Shown here piece after piece: positions 9,285 through 18,718 of a stretch of DNA of 64,000 bases. Within the stretch, counting starts at the first letter, position 1, and each line of letters begins with the position of its first letter. The notes beneath the pieces are model-generated. The model was given only the letters and a program-made list of their open reading frames with translations. It was not told the DNA's origin and ran no database searches. The position numbers and the translations under genes were made by a program. Source of the stretch: Ramlibacter sp. (GTDB taxonomy: Bacteria; Pseudomonadota; Gammaproteobacteria; Burkholderiales; Burkholderiaceae_C); contig NZ_JAQGNQ010000002.1 in the NCBI RefSeq assembly GCF_028291745.1, forward strand, positions 1 to 64,000, given 5' to 3'.

Positions 9285-9304
9285 GGTTTGCTGAACCCGG
9301 ACGA

Positions 9305-9598
9305 TCAGGTCAGCTTCTTCAGCAGCAGGGCGGCCAGCGGCCGGATGCTCCCGTACAGGAGGCTCTCCAGCAGCTTGCGCGCCCCGTCGGCCAGCGCCGG
9401 CGACTTCAGCGCATCGACCAGCGCCTTGCGGTGTCCCTGGTCGAGGACGGCATCGAACATCGCCCGCACTGCCTGTTCACCGCCCGCCTCCATGGCGAGC
9501 TCGATGGCACGACCCGGCTGGTCGGTCAGCAACTGCGCGATGGCAGCGATCTGGTTGGACCAGTTGTCGTAGTGCGTGTCGTAGTCGGTGGGTTCCAT
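9305..9598 (-). CDS. Hypothetical protein (97 aa)
   Basis: MEPTDYDTHYDNWSNQIAAIAQLL…; ATG at 9598. Confidence 0.6.
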   Translation of the reverse strand: MEPTDYDTHYDNWSNQIAAIAQLLTDQPGRAIELAMEAGGEQAVRAMFDAVLDQGHRKALVDALKSPALADGARKLLESLLYGSIRPLAALLLKKLT

Positions 9599-9631
9599 CT
9601 CATTCCTCCATGAAGAAGATCGAGCGGGACC

Positions 9632-9670
9632 CACCGCCCCTGCGGGAACGTGGTTCCCGCGGGGGTGGTG
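9632..9670. promoter_or_regulatory. Long near-perfect hairpin in divergent intergenic region upstream of RND operon
   Basis: CACCGCCCCTGCGGGAAC-GTG-GTTCCCGCGGGGGTGGTG, 18 bp stem with two G-T wobbles and 3-nt loop. Confidence 0.6.
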
Positions 9671-9852
9671 AAAACCGGCAATGGGCCGGTGACGACGGAT
9701 TGCTCCGAAATCGGCAGTGATTTCAGCGCTGACGCTCAGGACCGTCAAGCGACGGGGAGCGGTCAACGCGGGGTGAATCCGCTGTTGGCGCGGCGAGCAC
9801 CTTCCCCTATGATGGGCAGTTCCGTCCCGCTGTACCTTCCCCCCTCTGCCCG

Positions 9853-12800
9853 ATGTCCCTCGTCACGCTGGCGCTGAGGCGCCCCTACACGTTCATCGTG
9901 ATGGCCATGCTGATCGTGCTGGCCACGCCGCTGGCGTTGCGCAACATGGCCACGGACATCTTTCCGGAAATCAACATTCCGGTGGTGAGCATCATCTGGA
10001 ACTACACGGGCCTGCCCGCGCAGGAGATGGGGCAGCGCATCGCCTCCTCCAGCGAGCGCGGGCTGACCACCACGGTCAGCGACATCGAGCACATCGAATC
10101 GACCTCGCTGCCCGGCGTGTCGGTGCTCAAGGTGTTCTTCCAGCCCAACGCGAACATCCAGTCCGCCATCGCCCAGACGGTGGCCGCGGTGCAGACGCAG
10201 GTGCGGCAGCTGCCGCCCGGGATCACCCCGCCGCTGGTGATCAAGTACTCCGCTTCCAGCATCCCGGTGGTGCAGCTCGCGCTCTCCAGCGGCACGCTGC
10301 CCGAGCAGACGGTGTTCGACGACGCAATCAACACGCTGCGCCCGCGCCTCGTCACCATTCCGGGCGTGGCGATTCCCTTTCCCTACGGCGGCAAGGTCAA
10401 GGTGATCTCGGTCGACCTCGACACCCAGGCCCTGCAGGCGCGCGGCCTGGCGCCGGCCGACGTGGTCAATGCCGTCAACACGCAGAACCTGATCCTGCCC
10501 TCCGGCACCGCCAAGCTCGGGGACACCGAGTACACGGTGCGCATGAACGGCTCGCCCGAGGCGATCTCGGGCCTTAACGACCTGCCGGTGCGCACCAGCG
10601 GCGGCACGACCACCTACCTGCGCGACGTTGCCTTCGTGCGCGACGGCTTCCAGCCGCAGACCAACGTGGTGCGGCAGGACGGCCAGCGCGGCGTGCTGCT
10701 GTCGGTCCTGAAGAACGGCGGCGCCTCCACCCTGGACATCGTCTCCAACCTCAAGGCGATGCTGCCGATCGCCGCGCAGCAGCTGCCGCCGGACATCAAG
10801 ATCGCCACGCTGTTCGACCAGTCCATCTTCGTGACGGCGGCGATCACCGGGGTCGTTGCCGAGGCGGTGATCGCGGCGGCGCTGACGGCGGCGATGGTGC
10901 TGCTGTTCCTGGGCAACTGGCGCAGCACGCTGATCATCGGTTTGACGATTCCGCTGTCGATCCTCGCCTCCATCCTCGTGCTGTTCGCGCTGGGCGAGAC
11001 GCTCAACATCATGACGCTGGGCGGCCTGGCGCTCTCGGTCGGCATCCTGGTGGACCAGGCGATCGTGACCATCGAGAACATCGAGCGGCACATGCACGAG
11101 GGCAAGCCGCTGCTGCAGGCCATCGAGGTGGGCGCGGGCGAGATCGGCGTGCCGGCCTTCGTCTCCACGCTGTGCATCTGCATCGTGTTCGTGCCGATGT
11201 TCTTCCTCTCGGGCGTGGCGCGCTTCCTGTTCGTGCCGCTGGCCGAGGCGGTGGTGTTCGCGATGATCGCGTCGTACTTCCTCTCGCGCTCGCTGGTGCC
11301 CACGCTGGTGATGCTGATGATGAAGGAGCACGGCAGCAACCAGGGTCCGCCCGGGCCGCTGCAGCGCGTGTACCTGGCCTTCGACCGGCAGTTCGAGCGC
11401 CTGCGCGTCAGCTATGCCGTGATGCTCTCGTCGCTGCTGGCCAGCAAGGGCCGCTTCGGCGCGCTCTTCCTGGCCTTCTGCGTGCTGTCCTGCGGCCTGG
11501 CGCCGGTGCTGGGGCGCGACTTCTTTCCGACCGTGGACGCGGGCCAGATCCGCCTGCACATGCGCGCGCCCACCGGCACGCGCATCGAGGAGACGGCGCG
11601 CCTGGCCGACCGGGTGGAGCAGGCGATCCGGCAGATCGTGCCGGCGACCGAGCTGGAGACGATCCTCGACAACCTCGGCATTCCCAACAGCGGCATCAAT
11701 CTCTCGTACAGCAACGCCGGCACCATCGGCACGCTCGATGGCGAGATCCTGCTGTCGCTGAAAGAGGGGCACAGTGCCACCGACCATTGGGTGACGCTGC
11801 TGCGCTCGGAGCTGCCGCGGCGCTTTCCGGGCGTGGAGTTCTTCTTCCAGCCGGCCGACATCGTCACGCAGATCCTGAACTTCGGGCTGCCGGCTGCGAT
11901 CGACGTGCAGTTCACCGGCAACGACGTGGCGGGCAACGCCGCCCTGGCCGCGGAACTGACCAAGAAGATTCGCGCGGTGCCGGGCGCGGTCGATGCCCAC
12001 GTGCACCAGCGCCTGGACGGTCCCGCGCTCGACCTGCAGATGGACCGCACGCGATTGCAGCAGGTCGGTCTCTCGGCCAGCAACGTCGGCCAGAACGTGC
12101 TGATCGCGCTCTCGGGCAGCTCGCAGACGGCGCCGGCCTTCTGGCTGAATCCGCAGAACGGCGTGGTCTACAACGTCGTGGTGCAGAGCCCGCAGTACGA
12201 AGTCGATTCGATCAACTCGCTGCTCAATCTGCCGGTCGGCGCGGCCGGCGGCAACAGTGCGCCGCAGCTGCTGGGCAACCTGGTGGAAGCGCAGCCGGGC
12301 CGCCAGTTGCCGATCGTCTCGCGCTTCAACATCCAGCCGGCGATCGACGTCTATGTCAGCGTGCAGGGCCGCGACCTCGCCGGCCTGGCCGCGGAGGTGC
12401 AGCGGCTGGTCGACCAGGTCACGCCCAGGCTCAAGCGCGGCAACCAGGTGCAGCTGCGCGGCCAGGTGCAGACGATGCAGAACTCCTTTGCCGGCCTCGG
12501 CCTCGGGCTGGCCATGGCGATCGTTCTGGTCTACCTGCTGGTGGTGGTGAATTTCCAATCGTGGATCGACGCGGCGATCATCATCGCCGCCTTGCCCGCG
12601 GCACTGGCCGGCATTGCCTGGATGCTGTTCATCACCGGCACCACGCTCAGCGTGCCGGCGCTGACCGGCGCCATCATGACCATGGGCGTCGCCACCGCCA
12701 ACTCGATCCTGGTGATCGCTTTCGCGCGCCAGCAGCGCGAGACCGGCATGTCGCCCATGGCGGCCGCGCAATCCGCCGGCGCCACCCGCATTCGTCCCGT

Positions 12801-13044
12801 GCTGATGACGGCGCTGGCGATGATCAGCGGCATGATTCCCATGGCCCTCGGCCTGGGCGAGGGCGGCGAACAGAACGCGCCGCTCGGTCGCGCCGTGATC
12901 GGCGGGCTGCTGTTCGCCACCGTCTCCACCCTCTTGTTCGTGCCGGTGCTGTACGCCGGCGTGCACGAGCGCCTGGCGCGCCGCGCTGCCCGGCGCGGCC
13001 ATGGCGCCGTCGCGCCGGTCGCTGGCTTGCCCCTGGAAAGTTGA
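9853..13044 (+). CDS. Efflux RND transporter permease subunit
   Basis: 1063 aa; RRPYTFIVMAMLIVLATPLALRNMATDIFPEI; GGLALSVGILVDQAIVTIENIERH; GMIPMALG. Confidence 0.93.
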   Translation: MSLVTLALRRPYTFIVMAMLIVLATPLALRNMATDIFPEINIPVVSIIWNYTGLPAQEMGQRIASSSERGLTTTVSDIEHIESTSLPGVSVLKVFFQPNANIQSAIAQTVAAVQTQVRQLPPGITPPLVIKYSASSIPVVQLALSSGTLPEQTVFDDAINTLRPRLVTIPGVAIPFPYGGKVKVISVDLDTQALQARGLAPADVVNAVNTQNLILPSGTAKLGDTEYTVRMNGSPEAISGLNDLPVRTSGGTTTYLRDVAFVRDGFQPQTNVVRQDGQRGVLLSVLKNGGASTLDIVSNLKAMLPIAAQQLPPDIKIATLFDQSIFVTAAITGVVAEAVIAAALTAAMVLLFLGNWRSTLIIGLTIPLSILASILVLFALGETLNIMTLGGLALSVGILVDQAIVTIENIERHMHEGKPLLQAIEVGAGEIGVPAFVSTLCICIVFVPMFFLSGVARFLFVPLAEAVVFAMIASYFLSRSLVPTLVMLMMKEHGSNQGPPGPLQRVYLAFDRQFERLRVSYAVMLSSLLASKGRFGALFLAFCVLSCGLAPVLGRDFFPTVDAGQIRLHMRAPTGTRIEETARLADRVEQAIRQIVPATELETILDNLGIPNSGINLSYSNAGTIGTLDGEILLSLKEGHSATDHWVTLLRSELPRRFPGVEFFFQPADIVTQILNFGLPAAIDVQFTGNDVAGNAALAAELTKKIRAVPGAVDAHVHQRLDGPALDLQMDRTRLQQVGLSASNVGQNVLIALSGSSQTAPAFWLNPQNGVVYNVVVQSPQYEVDSINSLLNLPVGAAGGNSAPQLLGNLVEAQPGRQLPIVSRFNIQPAIDVYVSVQGRDLAGLAAEVQRLVDQVTPRLKRGNQVQLRGQVQTMQNSFAGLGLGLAMAIVLVYLLVVVNFQSWIDAAIIIAALPAALAGIAWMLFITGTTLSVPALTGAIMTMGVATANSILVIAFARQQRETGMSPMAAAQSAGATRIRPVLMTALAMISGMIPMALGLGEGGEQNAPLGRAVIGGLLFATVSTLLFVPVLYAGVHERLARRAARRGHGAVAPVAGLPLES

Positions 13045-13050
13045 TTGATC

Positions 13051-14253
13051 ATGTCGCAAGAAGGTCCCGTCGACGTCGTTGACGAATCACAGCGCCGCCG
13101 GGTGCAGCGCTTCACGCGCATCGCCACCATTGCGGTGCTCGTGCTGCTGGCGGCCGGTGCCGGCCGCGTGCTGTTCATGCGCGCCGGCAACGCGCGCACC
13201 CTGGAAGCGCATGCGGCGGAAAGCGCACTGCAGTACGTGCGCGTCACGCAGGTCAAGGCCACCGGCGCCGGCCAGAAGCTGGTGCTGCCCGGCACGCTGC
13301 AAGGCTTCGTGCAGGCGCCGGTGTCGGCGCGTGCCGGGGGCTATCTGCGCCGCTGGACCAAGGACATCGGCAGCCGCGTCGAGAAGGGCGAGCTGCTTGC
13401 CGAGATCGAGACGCCCGAGCTCGATCAACAGTTGTCGCAGGCGATCGCCGCGCGCAACCAGACCGCCGCGACCGTGGAGCTCGCCAAGACCACGGTGGAC
13501 CGCTGGGAGGCGCTGCGCAAGCGCGATGCCGTGTCGCAGCAGGAACTCGAGGAGCGCCGCAGCGGCTACGTGCAGGCTCGCGCCAACCTCGCCGGGGCGG
13601 ATGCCAACGTCGAGCGGCTGCGGCAGCTCGAAGGTTTCAAGCGCGTGCTGGCGCCGTTCTCCGGCGTGATCACGCGGCGCAACGTGGACATCGGCGACCT
13701 GATCGACAGCAACAAGCCGCTGTTCCTGCTGTCGCAGACCGATCCGCTGCGCGTCTACGTCAACGTGCCGCAGGCCTATGCGCAGCTCGTGCGGCAGGGC
13801 CAGCCCGCGGTGGTGACGCAGGCCGAAATCCGCGGCCGCAGCTTTGCGGGCCAGGTCGCGCGCACGGCGGGCTCCATCGACACCGCCACGCGCACGATGC
13901 AGGTCGAAATCGCGCTGCCCAATCGCGATGCCGCGCTGCTGCCCGGCGCCTTCGTGCAGGTGGAGCTGTCGGCGCTGGCCAGCGGCGCCCTCACCATTCC
14001 GTCCAACGCGCTCCTGTTCCGTGGCCAAGGCACGCTGGTGGCCAAGGTCGATCCGGCCGGCACCGTGCAGATGGTGCCGGTGCGCCTGGGCCGGAACTAC
14101 GGTGAAACGGTGGAAGTGGCGCAAGGCCTGCAGGGCAACGAGACGCTGGTGCTCAATCCCTCCGATTCGCTGGCTGCCGGCGACAAGGTGCAGGTGGTCG
14201 CGGAGACGCGCGGCGCGACGCCGGGACCGGCACCGGCCAAGGGCACACCGTGA
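13051..14253 (+). CDS. Efflux RND transporter periplasmic adaptor subunit (HlyD/MFP)
   Basis: N-term TM, LPGTLQGFVQAPVSARAGGYLRRW, hairpin coil, RNVDIGDLI; start could be 13045. Confidence 0.9.
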   Translation: MSQEGPVDVVDESQRRRVQRFTRIATIAVLVLLAAGAGRVLFMRAGNARTLEAHAAESALQYVRVTQVKATGAGQKLVLPGTLQGFVQAPVSARAGGYLRRWTKDIGSRVEKGELLAEIETPELDQQLSQAIAARNQTAATVELAKTTVDRWEALRKRDAVSQQELEERRSGYVQARANLAGADANVERLRQLEGFKRVLAPFSGVITRRNVDIGDLIDSNKPLFLLSQTDPLRVYVNVPQAYAQLVRQGQPAVVTQAEIRGRSFAGQVARTAGSIDTATRTMQVEIALPNRDAALLPGAFVQVELSALASGALTIPSNALLFRGQGTLVAKVDPAGTVQMVPVRLGRNYGETVEVAQGLQGNETLVLNPSDSLAAGDKVQVVAETRGATPGPAPAKGTP

Positions 14254-15653
14254 TGCGGCGTGTGTTGTTGCTCGCCGCGGTCGCGGCGCTCGCGGGCTGC
14301 TCGGTCACGCCGCCCTATCGGCCGCCGCAGCTGGAAGTGCCCGCCTCCTGGAAGACCGAGCCGGGCTGGCAACTGGCCAAGCCCGACGACGCCGCGGTGC
14401 GCGGCGCGTGGTGGCACAGCTTCGGTGACGCGCAACTCGACGCGCTCGAAGCGCAGGCGCTGGCCGCCAACCCCAATCTCGATGCCGCCGCCGCGCGGCT
14501 GGCGCAGGCACGCTCGCAAGTCGACGTGCAGGCGTCGGGCCTGTTCCCGCAGCTCTCCACCAGCATGCGGGCCGCGCGCCAGGAGATCTCGGCCAACCGG
14601 CCGCTCACCAACTACAACGCGCCGAACTTCCAGACGGTGCAGAACGACTTCGGCCTGAGCTTCTCGGTGGCCTACGAGGCCGACCTCTGGGGTCGCGTGC
14701 ACAGCACCGTCGACGCGGCGCGCGCGCTGGCCGAACAGACGGCCGCCGACTTCCAGAACGTGCGGCTGGTCCTCACCACCGACCTGGCGGCCAACTACTT
14801 CAATTTGCGCGAGCTCGATATCGAGCTCGACGTGCTGGCGCAATCGATCGCGCTGCAGCGCCGCGCGCTCGATCTCGCGACCGCGCGCCACCAGCTCGGC
14901 GCGACGTCGGGGCTCGATGTGGCACAGCAGCAGGCCCTGCTCGATCAGACGCTGACGCAGGTCGACGTGCTGCGCCGCCAGCGCAGCCAGTTCGAAACGG
15001 CGATCGCGGCGCTGATCGGCCGCCCCGCGCCGCTCTTTGCGGTGCCCGCGGAAATCACCCCGCGCAGCGCGCCGGCCGTGCCGGTGGCGGTGCCCTCCGA
15101 AGTGCTGCAGCGGCGGCCCGACGTGGCTTCCGCCGAGCGGGCGATGGCGGCAGCGAATGCGCAGATCGGCATCGCGCGCGCCGCCTACTATCCAAGCGTC
15201 TTCCTCAATCCGACCTTGGGGGTGGACTCACGCAACCTTGGCATGTTGTTCGACGTGCCCAGCTTGCTGTGGTCCTTCGGGGTTTCGGTCACGCAGCCGC
15301 TGATCGACGCCGGCCGCACGGACGCCAACGTGGCGATCGCGCAGGCGGGCTACCAGCTGGCCGTGGCCAACTACCGCCGCACCGTGCTCACGGCCATGCA
15401 GGAAGTGCAGGACGGCATCAACGGCAGCGTCGCGCTGGACCGCGGCCTGGCCCAGGCCAACCTGGCCGAGCAGAGCGCGCAGCGCGTGCTGGATCTCGCC
15501 AACGACCGCTACGAGGGCGGCGCGGCGAGCTACCTGGAGGTGATCACGGCCCAGCAGTCGCTGCTGACCGCGCAGCGCCAGGTGGCGCAGCTGCTCGGCC
15601 AGCGGCTGCTGGTCTCCGTGCTCCTGGTCAAGGCCGTGGGCGGCGAGTGGTAG
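14250..15653 (+). CDS. Outer membrane efflux lipoprotein, NodT family
   Basis: Lipobox LAGC, two OEP repeats (NPNLDAAAARLAQARSQ; RRPDVASAERAMAAANAQIG). Confidence 0.92.
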   Translation: MMRRVLLLAAVAALAGCSVTPPYRPPQLEVPASWKTEPGWQLAKPDDAAVRGAWWHSFGDAQLDALEAQALAANPNLDAAAARLAQARSQVDVQASGLFPQLSTSMRAARQEISANRPLTNYNAPNFQTVQNDFGLSFSVAYEADLWGRVHSTVDAARALAEQTAADFQNVRLVLTTDLAANYFNLRELDIELDVLAQSIALQRRALDLATARHQLGATSGLDVAQQQALLDQTLTQVDVLRRQRSQFETAIAALIGRPAPLFAVPAEITPRSAPAVPVAVPSEVLQRRPDVASAERAMAAANAQIGIARAAYYPSVFLNPTLGVDSRNLGMLFDVPSLLWSFGVSVTQPLIDAGRTDANVAIAQAGYQLAVANYRRTVLTAMQEVQDGINGSVALDRGLAQANLAEQSAQRVLDLANDRYEGGAASYLEVITAQQSLLTAQRQVAQLLGQRLLVSVLLVKAVGGEW

Positions 15654-15672
15654 CGCCCACGGAGTCTGGCTG

Positions 15673-16107
15673 CTAGCGGTTGACGATCAGGTTGGCGATG
15701 ATGCCGGTGGCGACGGCCGCCAGCACATAGTCGGGCCCGACCTGCACCCACTGATAACCGCGCGGCGGGGCCGAGAGACGGTGGCCGCGCCAGTCGTTCA
15801 CCACGTACTGCCGGTTGCGGTACTCGTTGGGCAGCCGGCCGCCGCGGTGGAACTCGGGACTGCGGGCGTCGTAGAAGCGGTGCTCATCGCGGTTGTTGCT
15901 GCGACCGTTGTTCTGGTCGTTGCGGTCGTTGCGGTCGTTGTGGTCGTTGCGGCCGTTGCGGCCGTTGGGGTTGTTGCGGTTGTCGCGCTGCTCCTGGCGC
16001 GCATCGTTGCCGCGGCCGTTGTCGTCGCGGCGGGGCTGGGCGAAGGCGGCAGTGCCCGCCCCCAGCGATGCGATCACGAGACTGCAGAGAAGAGTTCTGG
16101 CTTTCAT
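15673..16107 (-). CDS. RcnB family protein with N/D/R/G-rich repeat segment
   Basis: Signal peptide; C-term NRQYVVNDWRGHRLSAPPRGYQWVQVGPDYVLAAVATGIIANLI. Confidence 0.82.
   Translation of the reverse strand: MKARTLLCSLVIASLGAGTAAFAQPRRDDNGRGNDARQEQRDNRNNPNGRNGRNDHNDRNDRNDQNNGRSNNRDEHRFYDARSPEFHRGGRLPNEYRNRQYVVNDWRGHRLSAPPRGYQWVQVGPDYVLAAVATGIIANLIVNR
15908..15990 (-). repeat. 9-bp tandem repeat (gttgcggtc-type) coding for NDR/NGR units
   Basis: Repeated ‘gttgcggtc/gttgcggcc’ on + strand within the RcnB-like gene. Confidence 0.75.
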
Positions 16108-16335
16108 CTTGTAGGTCCTTCGAAGTTGTCGATGTCCATCTTGCGGGACGCCGCGTAACGGCAGGCGTACGCATGGCGCCTAATTGCAAGGCCGTGTAGC
16201 GGGACTGGGATGGTGCGGCATGTAGCTGCGCAGTGCGGGATTTTTCGCGTCATAAGCGCGCATTCGCGTGTCGGACTGAACTCTCACGCGTAGGCGTGCT
16301 CCTACTTCGTTCAATTCAACGAAGGAATCGCTCCG

Positions 16336-17283
16336 ATGTGGAAGTCTGGCGTCATCGCTCTCCTGGCCGCAGCCGTGTTCAGCCCGTGCATGGCGCACGC
16401 CGATGAGTTCGAACAAGGCATGAACACGATGTGGGAAGTGCTGTGGCACCAGAGCGGCACGCCCACGCGGCTCGTGCGCTGGGAGCAGGACATCAAGGTC
16501 CGCGTCTACGGGACCAACGTGGCCGCCCACAAGCAGCACGCTCTGACCGCCCTGCGGGCCGCCGCCGGCGAGGCTGGTGTGAAGGTGATCGACGTCACCG
16601 ACCGTCCCGATGCCGCGCAGCTGGCCAACGTGAGCATCGAGATCACGCCGGACGCCGCCCTCTCGGACAACCAGCCCTGCGAGACGCGGCTGAATTTCCG
16701 CACCGAGGACAAGCTCGACTCCGTGACCATGCAGATGCGCGACAGCGAAGAGCGGCGCTGCGCCTATCACGAGTCCATGCACGTCATGGGCGTGCGCGGT
16801 CACCCGGATGGCGAGACGGTGCTGAGCTACTTCACCACCCACACCGAAGGGCTGCTGCCCCTCGACAAGGCGATGCTGCGCGCCTGGTATTCGCCGCGCG
16901 CCCGCGGCGGCATGACGCCCTTCGAGTTCCTGCCCATCATGGCCGACGAACTCGTCAAGCTCATGCCCGACCGCAACCTGGCCAAGCTCGAGCGCGACCG
17001 CTTCCTCACCGACACCATCCAGCAGATGCAGGCCTTTGCCGATGGCCAAGGCGACGTGCCGGCCATCGTGAAGCGCTGCGGCAAGGTCACGCCCGAGGCG
17101 GTGCACTACGGCCGCATGGAGATGAGCTACTTCCTGGCCGTTGCGTTCCAGAAGGGCACCACGGCGCCGCAAGACATTGCCTTGGCCGAGCGCTGGCTGC
17201 AACGCGCCGCCGACATGGGCAGCCGCCCCGCACAGGCGCGCCTTGGCGCCGGCGGCTTCAACGCGGCAGCGGGCAGCAACTGA
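16336..17283 (+). CDS. DUF2927-like secreted protein with zincin-type HExxH motif and Sel1-like C-terminus
   Basis: Signal peptide; CAYHESMHVMGVRGHPDGETVLSYF; C-term ALAERWLQRAADMGSRPAQARLG. Confidence 0.7.
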   Translation: MWKSGVIALLAAAVFSPCMAHADEFEQGMNTMWEVLWHQSGTPTRLVRWEQDIKVRVYGTNVAAHKQHALTALRAAAGEAGVKVIDVTDRPDAAQLANVSIEITPDAALSDNQPCETRLNFRTEDKLDSVTMQMRDSEERRCAYHESMHVMGVRGHPDGETVLSYFTTHTEGLLPLDKAMLRAWYSPRARGGMTPFEFLPIMADELVKLMPDRNLAKLERDRFLTDTIQQMQAFADGQGDVPAIVKRCGKVTPEAVHYGRMEMSYFLAVAFQKGTTAPQDIALAERWLQRAADMGSRPAQARLGAGGFNAAAGSN

Positions 17284-17286
17284 GGG

Positions 17287-18540
17287 TCAGGCCTGCGTCG
17301 CCGCTCCGCCCGGTGAGTGGCGATGGCGATCGGCCCGCAGCGCGAGCGCGAAGACGCCCAGGCCGCCGAGGGCCAGCAGGGCACCGACCCAGCCGGTCGA
17401 GGTCCAGCCCAGCCCGGCGCTGATCGCCACGCCGCCCAGCCACGCGCCCAGCGCATTGGCCAGGTTGAAGGCCGAGTGATTCAAGGCCGCAGCCAGGGTC
17501 TGCGCTTCGCCGGCCACGTCCATCAGGCGGATCTGCAGGGCCGGCGCGATCGCGACGATGGTTCCGATCAGGAAGAGGCCCAGCGCCGCGGTCGCGACGT
17601 GATGCGCCGCGAAGACAAAGCCGCCCAGCACCAGAAACGACCACAGCAGCAGTCCACCGATGGTTCGCATGAGCCAACGGTCCGCGAGCCGCGAACCCAC
17701 CAGGTTGCCCACCACCATGCCGGTGCCGAACAGGGCCAGCATCAGCGGCACGCGGGCCAGCGGCAGCCCGGCCACCTCGATCAGCGTCGGCTTGATGTAG
17801 CTGAACACGGCGAACATGCCGCCGAAGCCGATGGCGCCTATCGCCAGCGTGAGCCACACGTGCGGATTGCGCAGCGCCTGCAGTTCGCGCAGCGGCCCGG
17901 CACCGCGCTGCACCGGCATTGCCGGCACGTAGAGGCGGACCAGCACCACGGCCAGCAGCGCGATCACGCCGACGAACACGAAGGCGGCACGCCAGCCGTA
18001 ATGCTGGCCCAGCGCGGAGGCGATCGGCACGCCCGCCAGCGTGGCGCCGGTCAGGCCCAGCATCACCATTCCCACCGCCGCAGCCCGCCTTCCCGGTGGC
18101 GCCAGCGAAGCTGCGACCAAGGCTGCGACACCGAAGTAGGTGCCGTGCGGCAATCCCGAGACGAAGCGCAGCAGGTTCAAGGAAAGGTAGCCGGGCGCCA
18201 GCGCCGAGCCGAAGTTGGCCACCGCATACGCGGCCATCAAGGCGATCAGCAGCGCGCGGCGGCCCCAGCCGGCCGCCAGCACGGCCAGTGCCGGCGCACC
18301 GATCACCACGCCCAGCGCATAGGCGCTGATCACGTGGCCGGCCTGCGGAATGGTGACGCCCAGGTCGTGCGCGACTTCGGGCAGCAGCCCCATGATCACG
18401 AATTCGCCGGTGCCGATGGAGAAGCCGCCGACGCCGAGGGCCAGCACGGCCCGCAGCAGCGTGCGATCGGGAGCAGTGGCGGAACGAGACGGACGAGTGA
18501 GGGGAGGCCCTTGCTCGGGCTGCAGCCGGGGGAGTGTCAT
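17287..18540 (-). CDS. MFS transporter (AraJ/sugar-efflux type)
   Basis: GTGEFVIMGLLPEVAHDLGVTIPQAGHVISAYALGVVIGAP; 12-TM hydrophobic pattern. Confidence 0.9.
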   Translation of the reverse strand: MTLPRLQPEQGPPLTRPSRSATAPDRTLLRAVLALGVGGFSIGTGEFVIMGLLPEVAHDLGVTIPQAGHVISAYALGVVIGAPALAVLAAGWGRRALLIALMAAYAVANFGSALAPGYLSLNLLRFVSGLPHGTYFGVAALVAASLAPPGRRAAAVGMVMLGLTGATLAGVPIASALGQHYGWRAAFVFVGVIALLAVVLVRLYVPAMPVQRGAGPLRELQALRNPHVWLTLAIGAIGFGGMFAVFSYIKPTLIEVAGLPLARVPLMLALFGTGMVVGNLVGSRLADRWLMRTIGGLLLWSFLVLGGFVFAAHHVATAALGLFLIGTIVAIAPALQIRLMDVAGEAQTLAAALNHSAFNLANALGAWLGGVAISAGLGWTSTGWVGALLALGGLGVFALALRADRHRHSPGGAATQA

Positions 18541-18718
18541 GACGCGAAGAGAGGGAGCCCGGCGGGATCGCGCGGACTCCGGGTAAACCCGAAGATCCGG
18601 ACCTTAGCATGGCCGGCCGTCGTGGCGGGCTGCAGGGACTTCACGCGCGAGGGGATGCGGCCGCCGCGCAGCCGGGCGGTGCGGCCATCGGGCATGATGT
18701 GCGCCCCAGGAGGCACCC

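Noticed and set aside
9763-13059. 1098-aa ORF on the − strand
   Set aside because: Exactly antisense to the RND permease; low-complexity His/Arg/Gln/Asp composition and no recognisable motif
15890-15995. Tandem 9-bp repeats as a CRISPR or minisatellite
   Set aside because: Repeats are in frame within a signal-peptide-bearing RcnB-like CDS, have no spacers, and are far shorter than CRISPR repeats
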